Shown: positions 1-23,243 of the stretch, piece by piece
Position numbering within the stretch: the stretch's first letter is position 1
How the letters are laid out: the number at the start of each line of letters is the position of its first letter
Notes under the pieces: model-generated
Seen by the model: the letters and a program-made list of their open reading frames with translations, nothing else
What the model was told of the DNA's origin: nothing
Database searches by the model: none
Source: Progne subis subis
Taxonomy: Eukaryota > Chordata > Aves > Passeriformes > Hirundinidae
Reading direction: 5' to 3'
DNA length: 64,000 bases
Assembly (NCBI GenBank): GCA_022316685.1
Contig: JAKJHU010000085.1
Span: 2,418,001-2,482,000 of the forward strand
Made by a program: the position numbers and the translations under genes

Positions 1-3000
1 GATCTCAGAATCTAAGCTCTGGAATGGGCTTTGTTTGTGTTGTCATACATGGGTAGACACAGTAAAAATAACAAGAAAAGCACGTCTGGCATTTGCTTGG
101 CTGGCTGGATGTGAAGAGTATGGCTATATTTAAATGCAAGCACATGAGCTGCAGTGAGCTAGATAGCCACTGGAAGGGAAAAAAAAAAGAAAATAAAAGA
201 AAGAGGAAGCTGGTTCTTTATAACACAATGTCAGTCTTCATGGTCCATGACTCATTGCTGCCATTCTGAATTTTTCATGGAGTTTGTCAGCCTGATGTTG
301 AGCTAGTTCTTTGCCACTAATTGACTCCTGAATTGAAATTGCATTTGTTTTAAAAAGCATCTTGAGAGGTTTAACAATTTTTACTTTTTGAAGGTTTCAT
401 TATACTCTTCCCCAGTGTAAGTGAGCAGCACTGAGCCTCGGTGGGAGAGCGAGTGCAACTTCCACAGTGTTGGACAGAGTTTCATCCACCTCCAGCAAGC
501 CTCCATTTAATCCCAGCCTCTGGAGCCTGGAAAAGGATATCCCTTCATTCCTAATGTCCCTGGAGAGCTGTGAGGGCTCAGCTGTGTGCTGTGCTTTCAG
601 ACTGCTCAGTCACCCTGCACGCCCCACTCAGGACATGGGGAAGTGGACTTGGGATCTCACAACCTCACATTCCGTGCTGGGAAAGGTGGAGCAAATGGGC
701 ATCCACTCCTCTGCTCCGGGGAAAGAGCTGCTGCCTGAGCTGTGGCTCAGAGCTGAGGCTGGCAGCTGTTTCAGCTGCTGCAGTGAGATTTCTCTGTGCT
801 TGCAGGTATGTCCTGAACTTCATTCTGCCTCAGGAATGCCCACAAATGGGTTGTTCCAGCTCTTTAGGATTCATCCCTCCCTAGATTATAAATCTTCTGA
901 CTTATTCTAAGTTGGCAATAAGTCTCAAAAAAAGGCAGGTAAATCAAGTAAAACCAGTGTCTCCTCTTCTAGGAGAATATCATGGTATTCTCCCGGAATA
1001 TCTCCACATGGGGGACTGATACCATTTCAACAAAGAAATCTTGATGTGCTACTTTACAAACAGTTATCCTGAACACATCAACAGCTGCCCTTGGCTTTGT
1101 GCATTATGTGTGAAATAAACATTCTGTTTGTATTAAAAAACATACGGAGGACTTAGGAATGTTTTTTGCAAAATGAGAACACAAAGAAGTGATAGACCAA
1201 AAGGTGAAATCTAGACTTTACTTCCTGATATGCTTCCCAGCCAAACAAAAATTTGGTTTTCTTTCCCTTGTCCCTCCACCTCTTATCATGTCTTCAGTGT
1301 CATCATGTATTCAGAGATTTTCTATTTATATAAATAGAAAAAAAATAAACAAGCCTTCAAAACCCAAATCTGAGTTAATCTACAGGGAAAAACCACAGCA
1401 GAATATCCAGTCAAAGTATTTTGATAAAATACTGCTTTTTGTAACAAAGCAAGGACTGAATTTGAAGTAGCAAACTTGCCTTCATGCTTCTGAAATTCCT
1501 CTTCTGTGAAATTAATGTCTTTGTGAGACAAGTTTGTCATCAGCTGTTTATTCTCCTCCTGCAGCTGTGCAATTTGGGTGAGAAGATCCTGTGCTTCCCC
1601 TCTCCAGACATCCTCCACCAGTTCTAATTCCTATAGGGTAGATCAGGACAACACATTTATATTTTAAAACACGTTAAGAGTCTTTGACTGGACAATTTAC
1701 AGATCAAACTAGTAACGATCCTACTAATACTTCTGGAAAACAATTAAATGAGAGTACTTCGAGTTTCTTAGATGACATCTGCTTTTCTAATGCCACCACC
1801 AAGAAATCAGCCACCACAGTCCCCTTTGCTAAATGCTGAATGTAAATCCCTGAGGGGTTCATTCCTGATGCAAACATTTTTGACATTTTACCCAAAGGAC
1901 GGCTCCTTATGCCTTGCTTTGATGGGAGGACCGGATTAAGGAGGCTGCTGTGCTAGACAAATAACCAAACACCAAATTCCCTCCTGCAGCCCAGCAAGCA
2001 AAGCTGTCAGAGAGCCCCCAAACCATGCCACAGCCAGGAGCTCAGGGGTGGACGTGCTCGTTCTGACAGAACAGCCAGCTCTAAATCCCTGTTATGAAAC
2101 ACAAGTGTAAATTGATGAGTGTGTGATCCAGTGCAGCACACGGTGAACACAAGCCCAAACCGTGCTGCTCCCTGTGTAAATTGTTCTCTTGGAATGCCCT
2201 GACTGGTGTCGGTGGTAGCAGCAGGCCAGGCCAGTCAAAACAGCTCCCATTTATCGGGACACTGTGTCAAGAGCAGCTGTCACCAATCCTCAGGAAGGTC
2301 AAATCGGGACAAAAAGTAAGAAGTCCTTAAGGAAAACAGTTGTATTTAGAGCTCTGCTTGCTCCAACAGCTTCTCTGTATATCTCACTTCTGCAGTGGGG
2401 GGCATTCCCTGCTCCATTTTCATTTATGTTCTCCAAACAAAAAGCTGCATGCAAATCCCTGGAGCCAGGCTGAGTCACTGCTGACTTTCACATCCATCCA
2501 CATGCTCCTTTCCTACCTAACAACAAAACACATTCAGAAAACAACCCAGCCAAGCACAGCTCGAGGCTAAAATAAGCTCTGCTGAGAGATTAAAGGATAG
2601 CTCTCTGCTTTGAATGTATGCTCTGATAATGGGGAGTCATGTTCCTGGGTGACTTTTGGGCCCAAATGCCATTTTATTCCAGCATTTATTACTGTATTGC
2701 TGCTAAAAGTGTTGCAGAAAACGTTATGTGGCAAAGAATAATAAATAGCAAAGGTGTGGTAAGCTTAACTATTAAAAAGGAAAGAAAATGCCATTAATCA
2801 CCTATTTTGCTTGAAACTCTTTATCTTGAGAGAAAAGTAAATCTGTAATGGAACTGATGTTTCCAAAAACCTGGACTATTTACAGGGATGCTGCCTGTTA
2901 CAACTCTGTCGCTAAAATAACGCAGTGACCTATTTTAGCAATAAACCAGCACATTCATCACTTACAAGCATATTGATAAAACCAAAATAGAACGCACACA

Positions 3001-5149
3001 AACCCCCAAACAACCTAAACTTACATCATTTATATGTGGCTGCACTGTAAACACACAACTATCCTAAGGTTTGCCTAGGCAGACTTTGTCATTTATTGCT
3101 CTTGAAGAGCCCAATGAACTGGAGCAGAAATTAACTTCTGAATCCTCATTAATGGAAGTACCGGACAGGGGAGGCACATCCACAGGCCAGGCAGTGCCAG
3201 CCAGCTCGTGCTGAGCCAGGTTTACACATGAAACAGAGTCACACATAAAGCTTAAGTGCTGAAATCTCATAAACTGATGCTTGCAAGGACCACTAAAAGC
3301 TTTTCCGGGTGGTTTTTTGGAGGCTTTGAGGTCAAAAACTATTTCTCAGAATCTGATTTTTTCTGCTTATCATCACCTGTCCTGTGAAAGCCCTCACACC
3401 GGAACACAGATGTGAGACCACAGTTCCATAGGTGCACTGGGAACCAGCTTGATTAAAAAATATAAAAGGTATATATCATGCAGTTTATTTCCCTGTTAAA
3501 ATCTGTTTAGTCAGAAGTAAATTGTTCAACCACTCCCTGAGCCACTTCGTGACCCTCAGAGAAGCTGACAGTGCAGAGCAGAGGTGGTTGACTGGCAGCG
3601 AGATCAGCTGACACGTTTAGGAAACTTTTTAACACTTATAAGAACTTCAGAAATATCTACACAGAACAACTTGTACAATGACGCTGGGTCAGTTCAGTAT
3701 CCACTTCAGCCGCAGCCTTTGGTAAATATCCAGCATATTTGTATCTATTCTCTAGACTTTCTTTTTTCATGCTCTTGAGACTTATCGAGGCTTTGTACAT
3801 TGAAGGTCTTTTATCTTCCTTTTCAGAGACATTGCCCTGAGACTTCCTCTGCAAAATGTTCCAGGGTTTATTCTGGATTTCCCACATGCTAGGGAAAAGT
3901 CCTTTAGCTGACTCAGAAAACTGGGATTTAGCCAGTTAGGCCAAATCTTGAGGTTTGGGGGTCTCTCGTCCAGAATCCCGTCTCCTGTTTGTCCTGATTC
4001 TGTGTGTGGAATCAGGAACGGCACGAGGCAGCAGTGATGAGTTAGCACAGTCATTTACCAGAAGAACCATTTGTTATATCAATCATCTGGATGGTTTGAA
4101 GAGTGGATCTGCCACTTTTACTGCAGTAACTGGAGCTGTCCTGCCGTAGGAGGCTAACAGGGTGAGGGCAGTGCTCTCTGCCTTGGGCTTTAGTGGGAGT
4201 GGGGTCAAGGAACACTATGATCACCTCCGAACGAGCCAAGGGATGCCCTGCCATCAGAGGATGGGGCAGCAATCTGGCAGAGTGCCCTTCCCTACTCTTC
4301 AGCTCTAACTCTGCTCTGAAATCTCTTGGTTCTCCATCTCTCTCCTATCACTTGCCTAACCCGAACTCCGTGCCAGGAAAACGAGACTGCTAAATCATTC
4401 CCAGCTCCGGAGAGGAAAGTGTATTCTTGTCAGTGACCTTTCCTGGCCTAGCAGGAAGCAGCACCATCCTCTCGTCAGGAGAGGGGATGGAGCAGAGTCC
4501 TAATCGGGGAGACACAGGGGAAGGAAACGCAGTGACTAGGGAAGGGGTGGAGAAAGGGAAGGAGGGAGGAAACTTCCAGCAGGGAAGGAAACAAAAAACA
4601 ACAACACGCCCAAAGCCTCAGCGATGCTAGGGCAGCATCACGCAGAGCCCGTGAGCCCGCCCGGGCTGTACCGCACGCGTGCCTCGCCCGCTCCCCCGGC
4701 CCCGCGGCATCCCGGCCCCGCTCTTTGTTTTCCCGGCGGCGGCGGGGGGAGAACGGCGGCGGGGGCGCCGGAGCCCGGCTTCCCCCAGAGCGGCTGCGGC
4801 AGGCGGGGGCAGCCCTGCCCCGCCGCGTCCCCCCGCTCCCCGCCCGCACCTTCTGGTGCTTCCTCTCCTTCTCGATGCGGTCCATCCTCTCCAGGCGCAG
4901 GCGGTCGAGCTCCAGGCGCAGCTCTTCCATCTCGGGGTTGATGTGGTTGCGGCTCACCAGCACCTCCAGGATCTCCAGCACCCGCACCACCTTGGGCATG
5001 AGGCGGGCGATGGCCTCGCAGCCGTGCTGATCGATCACCCGCTCAAACTCCTGCCCCACGGCCGAGGCGATGTCGTACACGTCCATCACCGTCAGCTCCG
5101 CCGCGTTCTTCTCCAGGGCGGGCGGCGCCCCGCCGCCGCCGCCGTCCAT
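1..5149 (-). CDS. RILPL1: RILP-like protein 1, 5' part (coding exons 1-2); gene continues beyond the left edge
   Basis: Effector of LRRK2-phosphorylated Rab8/Rab10 that controls ciliary membrane content and sits near the mother centriole (family knowledge). Coding exons on the minus strand are 5149-4850 (100 codons) and 1630-1480 (50 codons plus one base), giving residues 1-150. The start ATG is 5149-5147. Residues about 11-100 are the RH1 (RILP homology) domain, with LEKNAAELTVMDVYDIAS and the EELRLELDRLRLERMDRIEK coiled coil. Exon 2 continues the coil through QIAQLQEENKQLMTNLS to EEFQKHE. The Rab-binding RH2 half is not in the window. Exon 1 ends AAG|GTGCGG. Exon 2 starts after CTATAG and ends at GAAG|GCAAGT, a GC rather than GT donor. 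RILPL2 is excluded because the RH1 text and exon 2 match RILPL1. Positions 1-1479 are intron 2 and 1631-4849 intron 1; I see no other exon in them. Confidence 0.93.
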
Positions 5150-5560
5150 GGCTCTCCCGGCCCCGCGGCGCCCGCATAGGCGGCGGCGGCAGCGCTCCGG
5201 GCGGGGCTGTCCCCCCGCAGCCGCTCCCGCTTCCCCGGGCCGCGGCCCCCGGCAACTCCCGCGAACTCCGGGCCGGGGGTGTTTAAACTTGGCCGGGCGG
5301 TGCTGGGGGAGCGGCGGCGGGAGGCGGGCGCGGCGTCCCCGCCACCACCGCCCCGCCGCCCGCGGCCAATGCCCGGCGCTGGGCGGGCCGGGGGCGGCTC
5401 CGCGCATGCCCGCGCTCCCCGAACCCCCCGGTCCCCGAACCCCCCGGTCCCCGAACCCCGCGGTCCCCGAACCCCCCGCTCCCCGAACCCCGCGGTCCCC
5501 GAACCCCCTGCTTCCCGGGGCCATCCCCGCCCGGAGGAGTCGCGGTGGGAGTCGCTGCTC
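4640..5560 (-). promoter_or_regulatory. CpG-island promoter and first exon of RILPL1
   Basis: Very CpG-rich block covering RILPL1 exon 1 and about 400 bp upstream of its start codon. A CCAAT box lies at 5366-5370, about 217 bp upstream of the ATG. A 16-bp C-rich array lies just beyond it at 5416-5511. No TATA box was seen. The transcription start was not determined. Confidence 0.6.
5416..5511. repeat. 16-bp C-rich tandem array, about six copies
   Basis: About six near-identical copies of the unit TCCCCGAACCCCCCGG lie one after another, with single-base changes (CCCCGCGG, CCCCGCTC). On the minus strand, which is the RILPL1 sense strand, each unit offers two G runs (GGGGGG and GGGG) separated by three or four bases. 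This is a dense G-quadruplex-type sequence upstream of RILPL1. It also keeps several reading frames open without meaning. Confidence 0.85.
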
Positions 5561-7700
5561 CTCGGGGCTTCGCTTGTCGGGAGAGGAGCTCGGCCAAGCG
5601 CGGGAGCTTTTCGCTCGGTGCTTGTGCGGAGCGTCGGCGGGAGGGCTCGCTGGACATCCCCTCCTGCGAGGAGGAGAGCCGCCAGTTTGAAGGGACGGAG
5701 CTGGAACCCGCCCGTGTTCGGGTCCCACGCAGACGATGCCCAGCGCTGCAGTGGGCTCGCAGCAGGGGCAGGGGTGTCCTGGGACCCAAAGAGCGAGAGC
5801 AGTGTCCAGAGCTGACCCGCCCGGAGCGGGATGGAAGGGGGGTGATGTTCCCCTGCTCCCCCAGAGGATGGAGGCTGACGGATGAATGCAGGCACACGGA
5901 AACGGGGTGAAGAAGCCGTCCCGCAGCGCAGCAAGGGGCTCGCACACAGCAGCTGCACATCAGCGGCAGGGGTTTGGGCTCTTCTCTACAACAGCACAGA
6001 AAGAATCTGAGCGTATGCTCAGAAGATCGGTGGAGATTTTACATATACAAGCAGCTTGCTGGCATGGATCCACTTACAGAGGAATTTAAATGAAACCAGA
6101 ATGTTTTGTTTTGTTTTGTGGTCAGGTTTTTCAGTATTTTTGTTTTCAGGTGCGACTGTGAAAGTTTGGATGTTCTTACTTCCATAGGGTTTAGGAAGAG
6201 ATGCTCCAGATGAGTCTCTACAGATAAGTTAAATGTGTCTGGAAATAATTCTAGGTTACGGTCCTGCCATTTGCTGTATGCAAAGAAGGAAGGATGCAAT
6301 TTATTTTGGAAAGGATATGATGAATAATATCAAACACTGGAACCAGTCAGGAGAAATAGCAGTGGGGCTGCAAAAGCCAAGCCTGGAATGCCTTGACACG
6401 TGCTGCATGTTGTGAACACAGCACTAATGATCTACTTTTGGCAGATGCAAAACACAGTGCAGGTGAAGGGAGGGATGAATGGTGAGAAATGTAACACTAT
6501 AACACCCAGAAATGTAACACCGTGACACCCAGACCGGCTTTTTCACGTAATTCTGTCACAAACTCGTCCCGCCGCAAGGTACAAAACATTGGTCTTCCTC
6601 AAGTGCTGCCGGTGGGTACCAGGGCAGCCAGGACGGGAACAATCAGTCCCCAAACACCTGGGCTTGGCAATCAGTTGCCTAAGTTAGAGCAATAACCGAG
6701 TGAAAATATATCTATATATCCTTCATGAAACTTATTCCCAAAGTTGAACAGGATATTGCACAAAGCTGCAGGGAGAGCAGGAGGATGAATAATGGTGTAG
6801 TCATCCTTTCCTGGCAAAGGTGCTTATGAACACACAAGGAGGAGAAGCAGCCTGAGCAGAATGTTTGGAGAACACTCTGCAGTACCCCAGGGGAGCAGCT
6901 ATGCTGTGAAATCATCTTTTTGCCTAAGTTAGACAAGAGAAAAAGAGTTTTTGCCACAAAAATTTGGTATTACGCGAGTTCTCATTGTTCTATTCAAGTG
7001 TGGGTAAAGTATAGCAATGTAGGGAATATGTGTGGAAAGACTAAAACTACAACTGAGAAAGGTGAAAAACCAGCACAGTTTATGGTATGGGAAGCAGTAG
7101 CTTCGATGCTGGCCTGATCCAAACTCATGGAGAACGTTTTGGCAGGAAAATTCTCTTATCCAGCCACGTACGTGACCTGCAGCTCCTCAGGCTCAGCTTG
7201 TCTTGCAGAATTTTGTCCACACTTGTCCACACCCTGTGCCTGCACTGACACAGCAGCTCTGCTGCCTTGCACCTGGGGCTGGAGGGAGAGAGCACGATGT
7301 ACTGATGTAAATCTGGCATTTGTCAAGACAAACACGTCTGAATGTTACCAGGTGCTTATGATAACCGGCGCTTATTGGCAAAACCAACGCATAAATATTT
7401 CACTGGAAAGCCAGGTTGTGTGTTAGGCTGTAACTCTTCTCCACATCATAAAAACAGCTGGTCATGAAACAGGCTGCCTTGAGCTCAAGCATGAATTTCT
7501 GTATTTCTGTCTGGAAGGCTTAATCGGAAATTAGTGTTTAAGCATGGTGATGCAACGGAATGCGTTTTTAAAGAGTTACTGTCAGGTGAAGCAGAAACTG
7601 GACGTGCCATGACTATTTTTCCTTAAGAGCAAATAGCCCACAAGCTGGGCTTCCCTATTAACATCTTAAACATTGGCTACTCCCCAAACCTCTCCCTAGC
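5560..7700. other. RILPL1-TMED2 intergenic DNA
   Basis: No exon homology was seen on either strand. A small 23-bp tandem duplication (GAAATGTAACAC...) lies at 6486-6531. The rest looks unique and AT-balanced until the TMED2 CpG island begins near 7700. Confidence 0.6.
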
Positions 7701-7719
7701 TGCAGCAAGTTCTGGTTTC

Positions 7720-8188
7720 CCGGTTTCAGCAGCAGCAGCAGCCTGGGCCGCGGTGGCAGCCGTGGTGACAACCGCTCTGCCCCGCTCCCTCACTCCCTCA
7801 GGGGCCGCCCGGATCCCTCAGGGGCCAGCCGCCCCCCCATCCCCTCAGCGCCGTTTCCCGCCTCCCGCGCTCGCCCCGCCCCTTTGCCGGGCAACGCCCC
7901 CTCATTCCCCTCTCCCCGCGCCTCGCCCCGATTGGCTCCGCCGCCGCCGCCCCGCCTTTTCTCCCCTCTCATTGGCTCCCCCCGCGCGTGGGTCCCGCCT
8001 CCCGCGCCGCGCGGGCGCTGCCTCAGCGCCGTGGCGGTGCCACTGCCCTTTGTCTGCCGCCGGCCGCCGTAGCGCAGCCCGTACGTGGCAGCGGGGCAGC
8101 GGCGGCCAATGAGCGGCGGCCCCGTGCGCCGGAAGGGGCGCGGCGCGGGCCGGAAGCGCCGCTCGGTGCCGCCGCCGGTCGCTCCGCC
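7720..8188 (+). promoter_or_regulatory. TMED2 CpG-island promoter with three CCAAT boxes
   Basis: CpG-rich block just upstream of the TMED2 start. Two inverted CCAAT boxes (ATTGGCTCC) lie at 7931-7935 and 7971-7975, exactly 40 bp apart. A direct CCAAT lies at 8106-8110 and an ACGTGG core at 8083-8088. CCAAT boxes bind NF-Y. ACGTGG is the core of the unfolded-protein-response element bound by XBP1/ATF6, which would suit a secretory-pathway gene, but one core motif is weak evidence. The spacing does not form a classical ERSE. Confidence 0.6.
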
Positions 8189-13379
<5,191 letters not shown>

Positions 13380-14347
13380 GATCCTTCTGTGGTCCCGGAT
13401 TTCAGTTCACTCTCAACCAAACATCCTGGTCACAAAAAAAAGAAAAAAAAAAAAAGTCATTTAGTTTCTGAACCCTCTACTGAACTGTAAAACTAATTTG
13501 CTTCTGTTCCTTCCTAGTTAAGAAAAAAAAAAAAAAAAAAAGAATTGTTTTTATATATCTTCTGTAGCAAAAGCTGTGCTGAAATCTTGTCACTTTATTG
13601 GCATCATTTTTTTTTTCCACTGAGATCTGCCCAGTCTGTGTGCTAAGCAAGGTCCAGGCAAGCTGCAAACTCTGTATCTCACTCTAGTAACGAGCTGTTC
13701 TGTCGTTTCTAACTTTTTTTCCCTGTTTCCATGAGCACTTGCAGTTCTGTCCAGGGAAACGGTACAAGGCCCTAACGTGGCTCTTTGCATTCTTCCATCC
13801 TTAACCCCGCAGTAGGTGTTACAAAACTGAAACCATCCCTTCTCCACTCACAGAAACTGCCAAGGAAAAGGTTAAAATTCACACCTAGTTGCTGTTTGAA
13901 AGGTAGGCAGCAGCAGCTGTCTCAATGATATCAACTTCTTCCCAAAGTTCTTTTGAATTAAATAGCTGAGATGAAAATGCTTTTTTTTTTTTCCTTTCCT
14001 CCGCTCATTACCAAACGTTCCTTACACGGTTTTTAGTCTCTCCAAGGTTTTATTTGGAAGCCAATTGTGTGCAGTGTCTTGGCAAACACTCATGAACCCT
14101 TTGGCTTTTGCAGCTCCAAAGCTCAGACTGTTTGCCCGGTGCCCAGGGCAGAAGTGTTCAGGAAATCTGGATTCCTGAGGCCAAAGGGTTCCGGGTTCTG
14201 GGGGTTTAATCCACGCTATGCAGCCCTTGTATTTAAGTGCAGTGGCAAACTCTGCCATGATCTGATCAGAATTAGCATCATGCTAAATACTGGTGTGTTT
14301 TCTTTTTTTTCAGGCACATGTAGATTTGGGGTTTTTTTTGGTGTTTC

Positions 14348-14372
14348 TTTTTTTTTTTTTTTTTTTTTTTTT
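14348..14372. repeat. poly-T run in TMED2 3' UTR
   Basis: About 25 consecutive T within the likely 3' UTR of TMED2. Two A-rich runs also lie just after the stop codon, around 13434-13455 and 13522-13540. Confidence 0.8.
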
Positions 14373-14764
14373 GTATAAAGTTACTTTCCTCAGTTATCTG
14401 ATGATTGGTTTAAAATTTTAAGAAGCGTCTGATGTGGGTGCTGAGCCAGGATTATGTTGTGACTGATGTACATTAGTTGTAATCATTTTTGGGGGTGGGG
14501 TGGGGTCTTTTCCAGGGGGGAGCCTCTACAGGTAACACACAACAGTTTTGTACAATTAATTTAAAATTTGTTACAGGTTTTCATGTTCCAGGTAAAGTTT
14601 TTTCAACCTCGGGCAAACACTTGCAGCAGTTCTTCAGAGAGGTGGCTGTTACACCTTATTGCAACTGTTGTGTGCCAATATTTTTGTGTAAAACACTGAA
14701 AATTGAATTCTAAGATGTACATTTAAAAATTGCTCGTGAATCTAAATATGACCCAGGTTCGATA

Positions 14765-14770
14765 AATAAA
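14765..14770 (+). terminator. TMED2 poly(A) signal
   Basis: AATAAA about 1.4 kb after the TMED2 stop. It is the last canonical signal before a CR1 fragment and the DDX55 promoter. Confidence 0.6.
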
Positions 14771-14879
14771 CAAATTCTTTAAAAAAACCCCAGGAGCTTG
14801 GTAATTTTTTTTTTTTTCTTTGATGTTTTAAGGAAGTACAGATTGACACAAAGGGTTCTTTATAAATTATTTGTTTAGT

Positions 14880-15117
14880 GATGGCCGTAAACTAAACCAC
14901 AAGAAGTTCTATATCAACACGAGGAAGAACTTTCCATTAAGGGTGGCAGAGCCTTGGAAGTGCCCGGGGAGGTCGTGGATTCTCCCTCTGTGGAGATATT
15001 CCAAACCCACCCAGAATTATTCCTGTGTCACCTGCTCCAGGTGACCCTGCCTTGGCAGGGGGCACAGACTGGATGACTCCAGAGTTTTCTTACAATCCTA
15101 ACGATTCTGTGATTCTC
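14880..15117 (+). mobile_element. CR1 LINE 3' fragment
   Basis: Diverged CR1 3' end between TMED2 and DDX55. Recognisable are ATATCAACACGAGGAAGAAC, GGTGGCAGAGCCTTGGAAG, GTGGATTCTCCCTCTGTGGA and the tail TCCTAACGATTCTGTGATTC. Edges are approximate. Confidence 0.8.
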
Positions 15118-15319
15118 GGCTTTCTTAGAATATCAGGAATTTATCCAGAGTCCATCCCGCTTTGGGGGCAGGTAGAATAAATAATCAGCTCATTCTGAAC
15201 CTACATCTTCCGTTCCAGGTACTCTGGTGGCACAGCGCTGCTGTAAAACCCGCAGCAGTACTCACTGCGATACGCAGCTCTCCATAAAAATGGGATTTTC
15301 TTTTGCTAAGTCTAAAGTT

Positions 15320-15440
15320 TGTTTTTTTCCCGCGGGGGCGGGCGGAACCTCTGTGCGGCGGAACCTCTGTGCGGCGGAACGGGAAATCGCGGTGCGCGTT
15401 TCCGCAGGGAGCGGCGGGGCGGTGACACCGGCGGGCCAAG
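15320..15440 (+). promoter_or_regulatory. DDX55 promoter with 16-bp direct repeat
   Basis: GC-rich promoter directly before the DDX55 ATG. A GC box (CGGGGGCGGGC) lies near 15333. The 16-bp unit GGCGGAACCTCTGTGC occurs twice back to back at 15341-15372, followed by a half copy. The start codon sits inside CCAAGATGGAGGCGG, close to the YY1 consensus that often marks initiator regions. Confidence 0.55.
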
Positions 15441-22731
<7,291 letters not shown>

Positions 22732-22775
22732 CAGTTACTCTGACCACATTTTTACATTAAAACACTGCTTATTTC

Positions 22776-22781
22776 AATAAA
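22776..22781 (+). terminator. DDX55 poly(A) signal
   Basis: AATAAA 45 bases after the DDX55 stop codon. It would give a very short 3' UTR and fits convergent arrangement with EIF2B1. Confidence 0.65.
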
Positions 22782-23028
22782 ACTGGATTACTATAAAATG
22801 ATAGAGATAACAGAGCTGATCTAATTTCTTCATAGAGAGACCTGGCATCCCTGAAGACACAGAGCCTGCAGCTGTTGAGAACAAAGCTAAAAGCACCACT
22901 GTGGTGTGGCAGGAGCTGCAGGTTCCCATCAGCAGCCTTGTGCATGTTTTAATTTTGGTTTTCTCAAGTGCATACCACAGATCAGTAACAGCACACCTCA
23001 GAATGAGTCTGGATACACCGTACAGGAT

Positions 23029-23034
23029 TTTATT
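23029..23034 (-). terminator. EIF2B1 poly(A) signal
   Basis: AATAAA on the minus strand (TTTATT on plus), about 210 bases after the EIF2B1 stop. Only about 250 bp separate it from the opposing DDX55 signal at 22776, so the two transcripts nearly meet. Confidence 0.6.
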
Positions 23035-23243
23035 TTACAATATCAAAATACTCCACCCCTCTTTAAAATAATTTAGTTGCAGCCTTTAGAAGCTGTAATA
23101 ACTTTGGGAGTTTTTTCAAGAGTGGTCCGTAATTATGTTAATCCTTCTAATGGCGTTTCCTTGCCATGTTCACGTATCATCCTCCGAGTTCGTAGAACCC
23201 TGATAGTTCTGAAGATGTCACATCCTGTGCAGGAGTCCCTGAG

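Noticed and set aside
4475..5947. 490-codon minus-strand open frame
   Set aside because: Only the 4850-5149 part is real (RILPL1 exon 1). The rest is CpG-island noise and readthrough of the intron past a clear donor.
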